From NCBI GenBank assembly GCA_944385415.1, contig CALWXC010000017.1, forward strand, positions 1-58,466: a DNA stretch of 58,466 nucleotides. Direction: 5' to 3'. Under the pieces are notes generated by a model, which was not told the origin of the DNA, did not search any database, and saw only the letters and a program-made list of their open reading frames with translations. A program made the position numbers and the translations under genes. Each line of letters begins with the position of its first letter. The stretch's first letter is position 1. Source of the stretch: an uncultured Oscillospiraceae bacterium. GTDB taxonomy: Bacteria; Bacillota; Clostridia; Oscillospirales; Oscillospiraceae. Shown here piece after piece: positions 1 through 8,204 of the stretch.

Positions 1-63
1 ATTTAATAAAGAGAAACACAATTATACATACTTAAACCATAAAAAATCCGCACATTTTTCTGA

Positions 64-129
64 GCGTGGAATGTCGAAGCACGTCACGGCAAGGCTTTCG
101 AGGGCCTGCTGAACCGTTACTTCGGTTAA
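64..129 (+). pseudogene. 3' remnant of a rubrerythrin-like gene
   Basis: Only the last 21 codons and a TAA stop of this frame remain: the frame is closed by TGA at 61-63, and composition switches from AT-rich to GC-rich just where it opens. The peptide ends EARHGKAFEGLLNRYFG. The E-x-x-H pair in a basic helix is what I recall from the last diiron helix of rubrerythrin/ferritin-like proteins, so the assignment rests on memory of the family. A strong terminator follows, as at a real gene end. I infer that an insertion or deletion on the left removed the rest. Confidence 0.4.
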
Positions 130-148
130 TCTGAAAGAACAACATTTT

Positions 149-190
149 AACCCCCTTGACAATAGGAAAATCCCTATTGTCAAGGGGGTT
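149..190 (+). terminator. Rho-independent terminator, perfect 18-bp stem
   Basis: Arms 149-166 and 173-190 are perfectly complementary (start AACCCCCTTGAC, end GTCAAGGGGGTT) with a 6-nt loop. It sits 20 nt after the stop of the rubrerythrin-like remnant and would end that transcript. Confidence 0.75.
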
Positions 191-292
191 TCTGTGTTCT
201 AAATGCGAAATGGATTTTAAAAATACCGTGCTGTTCATCCCGCTGCAAAATAAAAAAATTTTACGGTGGGTCCAAATATCTGTATGCTGAGT

Positions 293-535
293 TCAGTCAA
301 ATTCCAATAATTTTGATGGCGGTACTTGCAGCGCCTCAGCAATGGATAGAAGTGTAGCTAGAGACATGCCCACAGAGAGGTTGGGCGCTTCAATCTGGCT
401 CAGAAACCCCAGGGATATCCCTGCCTTTTCCGCAAGCTGCTCCTGGGTCATTCCTCTTTGCCTTCTCAGATACCCAATTTTCAAGCCGACAGCAACAAAC
501 TCATCCCTATATTTCGTGATATTCTCGTTCTTCAT
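293..535 (-). CDS. XRE-family helix-turn-helix regulator
   Basis: 80-residue cytoplasmic DNA-binding protein of the Cro/CI (XRE) family. The helix-turn-helix lies at about residues 20-75: LRRQRGMTQEQLAEKAGIS is helices 1-2, and GFLSQIEAP the recognition helix. The ATG at 535 is preferred over an upstream Met because GGAGGG lies 8 nt before it. There is no second domain, so it is probably a small repressor. It is divergent from the ribbon-helix-helix gene at 644 and the pair shares a 108-bp promoter region. Composition is AT-rich compared with the rest of the window, which suggests transfer. Target unknown. Confidence 0.8.
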   Translation of the reverse strand: MKNENITKYRDEFVAVGLKIGYLRRQRGMTQEQLAEKAGISLGFLSQIEAPNLSVGMSLATLLSIAEALQVPPSKLLEFD

Positions 536-566
536 AGCAAAAGCCCTCCATGGATATTGTAGGGGC

Positions 567-595
567 TTGAGCCGCAAATATTTATATGCTATAAT
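567..595 (+). promoter_or_regulatory. Sigma-A promoter for the RHH gene
   Basis: -35 TTGAGC (567-572), 17-bp spacer, -10 TATAAT (590-595) with TG one base upstream (extended -10). It drives the gene at 644. An imperfect AT-rich dyad (about 575-590) overlaps the promoter and could be an operator for the divergent XRE protein. Confidence 0.65.
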
Positions 596-643
596 CAAGA
601 TAAACTAAATATAAACTAGTAATTCATACAAGTGGGTGAGCGC

Positions 644-838
644 ATGGAACGAGAAATCAAACTCACAAAAAAATCCTCTTGCCGAGGAAATACTGGATAT
701 AAAGTTGTATCTGTTCGTATGAAAAAAGAAATGATCGACCGTTTGGACGCGCTGTCAGCGCAAACTTACCGTTCCAGAAATGGGTTAATCAATTTTTTAT
801 TGGACGCAGCAATCGACATTGTGAAAGTAGAAGAATAG
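644..838 (+). CDS. Ribbon-helix-helix (Arc/CopG-like) DNA-binding protein
   Basis: 64-residue basic protein. GYKVVSVRMKKEMIDRLDAL has the alternating beta strand and following helix of a ribbon-helix-helix domain; the second helix is NGLINFLLDAAIDIV. Such proteins bind DNA as dimers and often serve as antitoxins or plasmid/mobile-element repressors. ATG 644 follows GGTGAG; the GTG at 632 lies within that ribosome site and is less likely. No toxin-sized partner gene is visible, so an antitoxin role is not supported. Its divergent neighbour is an XRE repressor; together they look like the regulatory remnant of a mobile element. Confidence 0.7.
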   Translation: MEREIKLTKKSSCRGNTGYKVVSVRMKKEMIDRLDALSAQTYRSRNGLINFLLDAAIDIVKVEE

Positions 839-843
839 CCTGC

Positions 844-873
844 ACAGGGAGCGGATTCCGCTCCCTGTTTTTG
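844..873 (+). terminator. Terminator after the RHH gene
   Basis: Hairpin with complementary arms around ACAGGGAGCG / CGCTCCCTGT and a short GATTC loop, followed by TTTTTG. It lies between the convergent RHH and SHOCT genes. Confidence 0.75.
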
Positions 874-878
874 TACGC

Positions 879-1484
879 TTACAATCCCAGCAGCTGCTTT
901 TTCTTGGCATCAAATTCCTCCTGGGAAATGACGCCGGTATCCAGCAGCTCCTTGAGCTGCTTTAATTCATCCATGTTGCTGCCGGCCGGGGCAGCAGGGG
1001 CCGGGCTGTTTTTCGTCAGGACCATCTTTTTATCCATAATGGCCGTTTTAATGGCAGGGCCATTTTTCAAAAACAGCGTCTTAAAGTTGATACCGCTGCC
1101 TTTCAGCTTCAACCCCTTGAGGCCCACCAGTTCCACGCTGTTGATATCCTGAATCATAAACTGCATGGATTTTTCCGGCTTCTTTTGGCAGGTTACTGTG
1201 GCTTCTTCCACTGACACCTGGCCGCGTCTGTCTGTCAGATAGAGTACCGTAAAGATCAGCAGCACCAGCAGCACGGCGTAAATGCACAGCATCAGAACCG
1301 GTGCATGGCTAAAGAGAAAATACCCCATGAAATACTCTGAAAAGCCCACATAGCGGAAGTAGTGGGGAATATAGGTGAGATCATCGTATCCCATGGCTTC
1401 CAGTGCGTCTTCCATGGCGTCCCGAATGGCGCCGCTGTATTCGTTCCAGTTCTGTCCCAGGTAGCTGGTACGGGTCATGTCCAT
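879..1484 (-). CDS. SHOCT-domain membrane protein, C-terminal part of an interrupted frame
   Basis: 201 codons. A membrane segment lies at about residues 55-83 (VLMLCIYAVLLVLLIFTVLY), then a roughly 75-residue soluble part, a Pro/Ala linker and a C-terminal SHOCT domain (LKQLKELLDTGVISQEEFDAKKKQ cut here to its core ELLDTGVISQEEFDAKK). SHOCT is a short oligomerisation/localisation helix pair common at the end of bacterial membrane proteins. The frame stays open upstream past Met 1484 up to a TAA at 1578-1580, beyond which it continues as the 41-residue peptide at 1578-1703. Met 1484 has no good ribosome site, so this is probably the 3' part of a gene broken by a nonsense codon. Confidence 0.6.
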   Translation of the reverse strand: MDMTRTSYLGQNWNEYSGAIRDAMEDALEAMGYDDLTYIPHYFRYVGFSEYFMGYFLFSHAPVLMLCIYAVLLVLLIFTVLYLTDRRGQVSVEEATVTCQKKPEKSMQFMIQDINSVELVGLKGLKLKGSGINFKTLFLKNGPAIKTAIMDKKMVLTKNSPAPAAPAGSNMDELKQLKELLDTGVISQEEFDAKKKQLLGL

Positions 1485-1577
1485 ATAGAGATCGTGGATG
1501 ACTTCCTCCCGGTCCGGTGAATCGTACTCCGAAGATGCCAGGGCCGCACAGACCAGGCCGGCATCCTGGATTTCCTT

Positions 1578-1703
1578 TTATCCGGCGTATTTGACAGCCG
1601 CAAAGCTGAAAAACGCGACAATCACCACCAGCCAGATAATGAGAAACACCTTACCCCATTTTAATTTTTCGCTTTTGAGTTCGTTTGTGGTTGTTTGATT
1701 CAT
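1578..1703 (-). CDS. 41-residue membrane peptide, N-terminal part of the same interrupted frame
   Basis: Short peptide starting MNQTTTNELKSEKLKWGK, then one membrane helix (VFLIIWLVVIVAFFSFAAV), ending KYAG-stop. It has an excellent start: GGAGGAG lies 6 nt before ATG 1703. The stop TAA (1578-1580) is exactly in frame with the downstream SHOCT frame; 32 sense codons separate it from Met 1484 and read KEIQDAGLVCAALASSEYDS onward, a normal-looking protein stretch. The simplest reading is one 275-codon membrane gene interrupted by a single stop. A real small membrane protein or stop readthrough cannot be excluded. Confidence 0.6.
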   Translation of the reverse strand: MNQTTTNELKSEKLKWGKVFLIIWLVVIVAFFSFAAVKYAG

Positions 1704-2023
1704 CAGTTTCTCCTCCTTTAAGTATACCTTGGCCCGGAATTGGCGCCGGGCTTCCTTACAGACCATGTTACTCAGCCAACCACCGTAAAACAATATCCTG
1801 GCTGCATAGTGTTTTGTGCAAACCGATAAAAAAACAGACCACACCGGTGCGGGTGGGCAGCAATTTATTACCATGGAGAAAATAGGACATGTTTCCACTC
1901 TTTTCTATTGATTTAGTGTTTTTATATTCGAAAGTTTTTAAGACAAGTTTCCAAAAACGCATAAATTTCCTGTATAATTCTCGTTTTTTACGGTAATTTT
2001 GTCTAAATTATATAAAAAGTCAA
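1704..2023. other. AT-rich intergenic region
   Basis: No credible gene is seen. The left part is the 5' side of the minus-strand SHOCT gene; the right part (1900-2023) is very AT-rich and lies just before the promoter of the giant SLH gene. Short open frames here lack ribosome sites. Confidence 0.5.
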
Positions 2024-2052
2024 TTGCATTTCCCATTATTTTCTGCTAGTAT
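2024..2052 (+). promoter_or_regulatory. Promoter for the PHP-SLH protein
   Basis: -35 TTGCAT (2024-2029), 17-bp spacer, -10 TAGTAT (2047-2052) preceded by TGC (extended -10). Transcription from about 2060 would give a leader of about 235 nt before ATG 2293. Confidence 0.55.
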
Positions 2053-2112
2053 GAAATCAGATCATTTTACCATTGCTTCCTCTGATTGGAATGGAGTCCA
2101 GTCCTTTTTCAG

Positions 2113-2259
2113 GCGGCAAGCACAACAGTAAAAATGGATCGGCCTGTACGCAAAGGCGAGAGAGGAGAAGGCCATCCCGGTTTTTCTCACAGGATTCCGC
2201 AACAGCAGAGGAGGTATGTCCACCACCCACACATCGGAAACCGGAGCGTGGCTTGCCGC
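2113..2259 (+). ncRNA. Candidate structured 5' leader RNA (class unknown)
   Basis: Three nested helices can be read by eye. P1 is GCGGCAAGC (2113-2121) with GCTTGCCGC (2251-2259), a perfect 9-bp closing stem. P2 is GGAT-c-GGCC (2136-2144) with GGCCATCC (2170-2177), with a 25-nt loop containing ACGCAAAGGC. P3 is CCGGTTT (2177-2183) with AAACCGG (2238-2244). The folded block sits between a promoter and the start codon of a large secreted protein, as riboswitch-like leaders do. I cannot place it in a known class. ACGCAAAGGC resembles the ACGCAAAGCC of c-di-GMP-I riboswitches, but the rest does not fit. Confidence 0.4.
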
Positions 2260-2292
2260 GGTATCACTTGCAGAAAGGATGGTTACTGTACT

Positions 2293-5200
2293 ATGCGAAA
2301 ACGACTAAACAGAGTTCTCTCCGCCGCGTTGAGCGCAGTCATGCTGCTCTCTCTGTGGCCCACGGCAGCACTTGCCGCCCCAACCAGCACCAGCCATGAA
2401 CCAACCTCTGAGCAATCCCTTTTAACGGACGATATTGTCACATCTACGCCGGCTGCGGCGCCCTCCAATGGAGACGCCTATACGGTGGGCGATGATACCG
2501 TGCTGCGAGACGGCATGGAAGTCGTTATTTATAACCCGGCATACAAAAAGACGCTGTCGGGTGTTTATGCCGGCTTTTACAACACCGGTACCGACATCAC
2601 CATGGATGGAGCCACCATTTCCGGCTTCTCCACCAATGATGTATGGACGGTTTCCGATAACAACAACGGTACCTGGTCCTTCGCCTATGAAGGCCAGAAA
2701 ATTGGTATGGGTGACAGTCATTCCAGTATGCCATTGGGAGAAAAGCATAACACCTGGACTTTGGAAGCCGCTTCCGATGGTCTGTACTACATTAAGAACG
2801 TCGGCCGCAATGCATATATGGAATGGTATGCTTCCAAAAACAATTGGAGCGGCTATGGGGAAATCTCCCCCGGCAGCGAGGGAATGTTCGCATTGGGCTT
2901 TTATGACGTAAGCGATGTGGAAGTGCCCGCTCCGCCCACGCCGGAAGGCCCCGATCTGCCCTTTAAAGCTGGCGATACCGTTGTCATTTACAATGTTGGC
3001 GCCAATGGCGTTCTGGCCGGACAGGATGACAACGTGACCAGCCCCACAATTGAAAATGCCGCAGCCACCGTCAGCGGCACCACTGCAACGCCCGCCAACG
3101 GCGGCCGTGTGTTCACCGCAGAGCAGAACGGTGAATGGTGGCGCTTCAAGACCGAGCATGACGGCTACCTCTGCTCCAACGGCACCGGCAGCAATTCGTT
3201 CTACTCCAAGGATGTTTCCGAAGATGCCGACTGGAAGCTGACCGCATTCAACGGCGGCTTCAGTATGATGAGCCGCACAGCCAAATATCAGAACAGCAGC
3301 GGCAAAATAAACGACCAGTACTTAGAATACTACAGCGATTCCTACAAGACTTACAGCTTGTACAACGACAGTGACAAGGACATTTATACCTTCCAGTTCT
3401 ACACAGTGGATGGCGGCCTCACAATCACCGACGGCGTGGTCAATGCGCCGGTGGTGACCTTCGGCGAGCTGCCCAACGCCTATGTCAGCCAGGATTACAC
3501 GGTTTCCTTTACCGTGGACGCCGTCTTCGGCGTCAAGGACGAACCGGAGGCCAAATACGGCGAGACGGTGGCCAAGCTCACCAATACCAACGGCACTTAC
3601 TCTTTCACCATTCCCGGCACGGAACTGACTGCCGGCGACATGGCCATTACCGTCACCGGTACGGATACCAAGGATGTGTCCTTTACCGGTACCGCCAAGC
3701 TGACCGTGGTGGACGAGCCGGTCATCAGCGCGGTCTCTCCCGCCGCCGGCTCCCAGACCGGTGACAACAAGCAGCCTACCATTCAGGTGGACTTTGCCAA
3801 CGCCGGTGAGAATCCCACGGTGGTACTGACGCTCAAGGGCCCCACCAGCACACTTCTGGACAAGCAGCCCATGACCGTTCAGGGTAATTCCGCCACCTAC
3901 GCGGTTTCCGATGCCCTGTCCGATGGGCGGTATACCGCCACCGTTACCGTCACCCGCACTGACAGCAAATCTGTGGAGCGTGCTTGGAGCTTCCTGATTG
4001 GTACCTCTCAGTATCAGCTCTACTTCGGCCAGCTCCACTCCCACACCGCTGAATACTCCGACGGTGCAGGCACCTTGCAGGAAGGCCTGGACTATGTGGC
4101 CAACCTGCCGGAAAACGCCAATGTGGACTTTGTGGCCTTTACGGACCACTCCAACTATTTTGACACCAGCAGTGATGCCAATCCCGAGGCCGCCCTCTAT
4201 GACCCCAGCCAGATGACGGCATCCAGCCGCGACAAGTGGAGCACCTACCGCAATACGGTGGCTGCGTTCAATGAGCAGTACGCCGGTACCCGGGTGGCCC
4301 TGGCCGGCTTTGAGATGACCTGGTCCGGCGGTCCCGGCCATATCAACACCTTCAATACCCTCGGCCTTGTCTCCCGCAACAACAAGACCCTCAACAGCAA
4401 GGAATCCGACGCCGGTATGAAGGCCTACTATGAACTGCTGAAAAACGAGGCTCTGGCCGATTCTGTCAGCCAGTTCAACCACCCCGGCGCCACCTTCGGC
4501 ACCTTTGCGGATTTCGCCTACTATGATCCCGTCATCGATTCGCGGATGCATCTGGTAGAAGTGGGCAACGGCGAAGGCGCCATCGGCTCCGGCGGCTACT
4601 TCCCCAGCTACTCCTATTACATCATGGCCCTGGATAAGGGCTGGCACGTAGCCCCCACCAACAACCAGGACAACCACAAGGGCAAATGGGGCAATGCCAA
4701 CGACGCCCGTGACGTGGTTCTGACGGATAATTTCAGCCAGGATGGCATTTATGAGGCCATCCGCAACTATCGCGTCTACGCCACCGAAGACAAGAACCTG
4801 GAAATCAACTACACCCTCAACGATCAGGTCCTCGGCTCCATCATCGAGCAGGTTCCGGAGACTGTGAACATCAATGTCAATCTCTTTGACCCCGATGCCT
4901 CCGATTCTACCGCCAAGGTGGAAGTGGTGGTCAACACCGGTAAGGTTGCCCATACCTGGAGCGACGCCTCCGAACTGGAAGCCGGCAGCCTGTCCTGCAC
5001 CCTCCCCGCCGACTACACCTACTACTTTATCCGTGTGACCCAGAGCGACGGTGATATTGCGGTCACGGCCCCCGTCTGGGTGGGCGAGACCCTGAAACTG
5101 GGTATCTCCTCTGTGGAGTGCGGCACCTCCATCCCCGTCACCGGCGAGGCTGTGGAGCTGAAAACCAACCTGTTCAACAGTGAGTCGTCTCCCGCCACCA

Positions 5201-7986
5201 TCCAGTCCATCACCTACACCAGCAATGGTACGGTTCTGGGCACCCAGACCGGTCTGGGTGAGCTGGCTGCTTCCTCCACGCAGACTGTCAGCTGGGCCTT
5301 TGTACCCACCGAAGCCCGCCTGACCACCATCACCGTGGCGGTCACCCTGGTACAGGATGGGAAGGAGTTCACCTACACCAGTGACATCACGTTGGATGTC
5401 CTGGACGCGGCCAGACTGGTCTATGTGGGCATCGACGCTTCCCACCACAATGAGTATGTCAACGGCAACTACAACAAGTCCATGGGCAACTTCAGCACCC
5501 TGGCCGCCGGGTATGCCGTGCGCACCGTGGAGCTGAACACCAGCGCGGACCTGCTGGCCGCCTGTGAAAATGCCAACGGCAAGTATCGGGCCATCGTGCT
5601 CACCGCGCCTTCCCGCCGTGACGGCGACGCCCTGCGCGATCCCTACGACAACTACCGTGACGAGGAAATCGCCGCTCTGAAAGCGTTTAACGCCGCAGGC
5701 GGCATGGTGATTCTGGCCGGTTGGTCGGACTACTATGAGAGCTACAAGGACTTCCCGGAAGCGGACCACATGGCGGCCCAGCAGAACAAGATTCTGGAAG
5801 CACTGGGTTCCTCCCTGCGCATCAGCGACGACGCCACGGTGGACGACACCCTCAACGGCGGTCAGTCCCAGCGGCTCTACCTCTCCACCTACAACTGGGA
5901 TCACTTCCTGATGGAAGGTGTGGAATTTGATGCCGACCATCCCAACGACAACAAGTACTCCCAGCTGTTCAGCCAGTACGGCGGCGCGTCCATCTACGCG
6001 GTGGATGCTTCCGGCCAGCCTACGGCCACCCTGCCGGAGACGGTTTCTCCCGTGGTCTACGGCCATGCCACCACCTACTCCAAGGACAGTGACGCAATGG
6101 GCGTCAGCGGCGATGCCGTGCCCACCTATCCCGTGGCCGACGGCGACAACCGTCTGATGATTCTGGCCACCGAAGAGCTACCCGGTCAGGGCCTCATCGT
6201 GGTTTCCGGCGCGGCGTTCCTGTCCAACTTCGAGGTCCAGGCCCAGGTGGACTCCGCCGCAGAAAAGAACTATTCCAACTACAACATCTGTGAAAACCTC
6301 GTAAACTACATCAATCCCACCACCATCAGCCCCATTTCGGAAGTTCAGGCCCAAAAGAATGAAGGCGTCAAGTACACCATTGAGGGCATCGTCACGTCCA
6401 ACGCCTCCGGCTACGACAAGGACACCGCTTTCTTTGACTGCATCTATGTGCAGGACGATACCGCCGGTATCAACGCTTTCCCTGTGGCAGGCAACTTCCA
6501 GATCGGTGACCGGGTCCGGATCACCGGTACCACCTCCTCCTACCAGGGCGAGCGGCAGATTGCCGTCTCCTCCATCACCAAGATCGGCACCGGCACTGTG
6601 CCCGCTCCCAAGGAGATCACCGCTGCACAGCTGAATGACTGCTCTTATCTGGGCAGCCTGGTTACCCTGCGCGGTACTGTGGTATCCTTTGAATCCGCCA
6701 ACGGTCTCATCCAGACCATCCTGGTGCGCGACAGCGCCGGAACCATTGGCCGCGTCTTTATCGACGGTTATATTACCAAGGATGCCGAAGTGCAGGGGCT
6801 GAGCGAAGGCCGCTACATCGTCGCCACCGGTCTGGCCTCCTACGATACGTCCTTTGCCGGCGAACCGGCCCGTATCCGCATCCGTGACCGCGCCGACATC
6901 GTCTGCACCGACGCGCCTTCCGGCGGCGGCAGCAGTGGCGGCGGCTCCTCCAGCTCGGGCGGCTCCTCCACCAGCGACAAGACGGAGACCGTCACAAATC
7001 CCGACGGTTCTACCACCACCACGGTGACCAAGGCCGACGGCACTGTGATCGAAACGGCCAAGCGTCCGGACGGTTCCTCCGAATCGGTGGAGACCAAGCC
7101 CGACGGCACCGTTACCACCACACGCAAGGAAGCCAACGGCGCCACCTCCACCACCGTCACCACCGGTGGCAAGACCACAGCGCAGGTGAACATCCCCGCC
7201 GATGTGGTATCCTCCGCCGTCTCTCAAAAGCAGCCCGTCTCTCTGCCCTTGCCCGCACTCTCCGCATCCTCCAACACGGAGAAGGCCCCTGCGGTCACGG
7301 TGGGTCTGAGCGGCAAGAAGAACGTTGCTGTGGAGATTCCTGTGGCGAATGCCGATTACGGCACGGTGGCCATGCTGCAAAAGGCAGACGGCAGCCTGGT
7401 GCTGCTGCGCGGCACCCTTCCCTCCGACAACGGCGTGACCGTGTCCCTGTCCGATGGCGATACGGTGAAGCTGGTCAACAATGCCCGGAGTTTCTCGGAT
7501 ATCCCCAACGGTCACTGGTCCAGCGACTCCATCGACTTTGTCACCAGCCGCGAACTGTTCAACGGTACCAGCGATACTGCATTCTCTCCCAGCTCCAACA
7601 TGACCCGCGGCATGCTGTGGACCGTCTTGGCCCGCATGGATGGCGTAAACACCAACTCCGGCTCCACCTGGTATGAGGCAGGCAGAGCGTGGGCCATGGC
7701 CTCCGGCATCTCCGATGGTACCAACGTGGATGCTCCGCACACGAGAGAACAGCTGGTCACCATGCTTTGGCGTTACGCCGGCAGCCCCGCTGTCAATTAC
7801 GATCTGAGCCGTTACTCCGACAGCCACAGCGTCAGCGATTGGGCTCAGACGGCCATGGCTTGGGCTGTGGAGCAGGGTTTGATCCAGGGTTCCGGCAACA
7901 ATCTGCTGACCCCCGGCACGCTGGCTACCCGTGAGCAGGTTGCAACCATTCTGACCCGCTTTGTCATGACGGTACAGCCGTTCTGA
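2293..7986 (+). CDS. Giant secreted PHP-type phosphoesterase with OB-fold and SLH anchor
   Basis: 1897 residues, exported and probably held on the cell wall. Order: Sec signal peptide (1-28, KRLNRVLSAALSAVMLLSLW..ALA); two related beta-rich repeats (about 60-215 and 222-385); Ig-like segments (about 400-570); a PHP metal-dependent phosphoesterase domain of the CehA/McbA type (about 575-920) with metal ligands in QLHSHTAEYSDG (582), FTDHSN (616), QFNHPG and QDNHKGKWG (793); a segment resembling a glutamine-amidotransferase-like fold (from about 1045, YVGIDASHH); an OB-fold (about 1350-1540); a Gly/Ser and Thr-rich linker; and three SLH repeats (1734-1897). ATG 2293 is chosen because it begins the signal peptide, with AAAGGA upstream; the frame is open to 2086 but that stretch is the folded leader. 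Substrate unknown: PHP domains hydrolyse phosphoesters, so extracellular nucleotide or phosphate scavenging is an inference. Confidence 0.8.
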   Translation: MRKRLNRVLSAALSAVMLLSLWPTAALAAPTSTSHEPTSEQSLLTDDIVTSTPAAAPSNGDAYTVGDDTVLRDGMEVVIYNPAYKKTLSGVYAGFYNTGTDITMDGATISGFSTNDVWTVSDNNNGTWSFAYEGQKIGMGDSHSSMPLGEKHNTWTLEAASDGLYYIKNVGRNAYMEWYASKNNWSGYGEISPGSEGMFALGFYDVSDVEVPAPPTPEGPDLPFKAGDTVVIYNVGANGVLAGQDDNVTSPTIENAAATVSGTTATPANGGRVFTAEQNGEWWRFKTEHDGYLCSNGTGSNSFYSKDVSEDADWKLTAFNGGFSMMSRTAKYQNSSGKINDQYLEYYSDSYKTYSLYNDSDKDIYTFQFYTVDGGLTITDGVVNAPVVTFGELPNAYVSQDYTVSFTVDAVFGVKDEPEAKYGETVAKLTNTNGTYSFTIPGTELTAGDMAITVTGTDTKDVSFTGTAKLTVVDEPVISAVSPAAGSQTGDNKQPTIQVDFANAGENPTVVLTLKGPTSTLLDKQPMTVQGNSATYAVSDALSDGRYTATVTVTRTDSKSVERAWSFLIGTSQYQLYFGQLHSHTAEYSDGAGTLQEGLDYVANLPENANVDFVAFTDHSNYFDTSSDANPEAALYDPSQMTASSRDKWSTYRNTVAAFNEQYAGTRVALAGFEMTWSGGPGHINTFNTLGLVSRNNKTLNSKESDAGMKAYYELLKNEALADSVSQFNHPGATFGTFADFAYYDPVIDSRMHLVEVGNGEGAIGSGGYFPSYSYYIMALDKGWHVAPTNNQDNHKGKWGNANDARDVVLTDNFSQDGIYEAIRNYRVYATEDKNLEINYTLNDQVLGSIIEQVPETVNINVNLFDPDASDSTAKVEVVVNTGKVAHTWSDASELEAGSLSCTLPADYTYYFIRVTQSDGDIAVTAPVWVGETLKLGISSVECGTSIPVTGEAVELKTNLFNSESSPATIQSITYTSNGTVLGTQTGLGELAASSTQTVSWAFVPTEARLTTITVAVTLVQDGKEFTYTSDITLDVLDAARLVYVGIDASHHNEYVNGNYNKSMGNFSTLAAGYAVRTVELNTSADLLAACENANGKYRAIVLTAPSRRDGDALRDPYDNYRDEEIAALKAFNAAGGMVILAGWSDYYESYKDFPEADHMAAQQNKILEALGSSLRISDDATVDDTLNGGQSQRLYLSTYNWDHFLMEGVEFDADHPNDNKYSQLFSQYGGASIYAVDASGQPTATLPETVSPVVYGHATTYSKDSDAMGVSGDAVPTYPVADGDNRLMILATEELPGQGLIVVSGAAFLSNFEVQAQVDSAAEKNYSNYNICENLVNYINPTTISPISEVQAQKNEGVKYTIEGIVTSNASGYDKDTAFFDCIYVQDDTAGINAFPVAGNFQIGDRVRITGTTSSYQGERQIAVSSITKIGTGTVPAPKEITAAQLNDCSYLGSLVTLRGTVVSFESANGLIQTILVRDSAGTIGRVFIDGYITKDAEVQGLSEGRYIVATGLASYDTSFAGEPARIRIRDRADIVCTDAPSGGGSSGGGSSSSGGSSTSDKTETVTNPDGSTTTTVTKADGTVIETAKRPDGSSESVETKPDGTVTTTRKEANGATSTTVTTGGKTTAQVNIPADVVSSAVSQKQPVSLPLPALSASSNTEKAPAVTVGLSGKKNVAVEIPVANADYGTVAMLQKADGSLVLLRGTLPSDNGVTVSLSDGDTVKLVNNARSFSDIPNGHWSSDSIDFVTSRELFNGTSDTAFSPSSNMTRGMLWTVLARMDGVNTNSGSTWYEAGRAWAMASGISDGTNVDAPHTREQLVTMLWRYAGSPAVNYDLSRYSDSHSVSDWAQTAMAWAVEQGLIQGSGNNLLTPGTLATREQVATILTRFVMTVQPF

Positions 7987-7995
7987 TTCCCATAC

Positions 7996-8023
7996 GTGCC
8001 GTGCCCTCCATGCGGCACGGCAC
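7996..8023 (+). other. Hairpin after the PHP-SLH gene
   Basis: Perfect 10-bp stem GTGCCGTGCC (7996-8005) / GGCACGGCAC (8014-8023) with an 8-nt loop, 10 nt after the stop codon. There is no T-run, so it may be a transcript-end stabiliser or a pause site, not a classic terminator. Confidence 0.5.
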
Positions 8024-8110
8024 CCCACAGAACCGGACACACTTCGTGCAATCAAACACGGATGAAGCGTTGAGAGCGGGTTCCGTATCACACCATATCG
8101 CACACCAATT

Positions 8111-8160
8111 CCCGACTGCGTCGGTTCTACCGGCGCAGCCGGGATGGGCCGTTTTTCCGT
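8111..8160 (+). terminator. Hairpin(s) in the yibE/F leader, possible terminator
   Basis: A 14-bp stem with one mismatch and one G-U pair (8111-8124 with 8130-8143) is followed 8 nt later by TTTTT (8152-8156). A second short pairing, GGGCCG (8146-8151) with CGGCCC (about 8168-8173), overlaps it. Either the terminator of the upstream gene or an attenuator for the gene at 8205. Confidence 0.4.
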
Positions 8161-8204
8161 ATTTTTGCGGCCCACAGACCGTATTGAGAGAGAGGAGCAT
8201 GTCA

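Noticed and set aside
32..238. 68-codon minus-strand frame at the left edge
   Set aside because: It crosses the perfect terminator stem and the gene remnant, and has no credible ribosome site or domain.
2141..2177. c-di-GMP-I riboswitch in the leader
   Set aside because: ACGCAAAGGC is close to the class core, but the paired GGCAAGC segment and the helix lengths do not fit that class.
3322..6066. Long antisense open frame (914 codons) opposite the PHP-SLH gene
   Set aside because: It is a shadow of GC-rich coding DNA: no ribosome site, no domain, low-complexity Gly/Val/His protein. The same applies to long antisense frames at 6178-8205, 28211-30391, 32472-35021 and 45838-48846.
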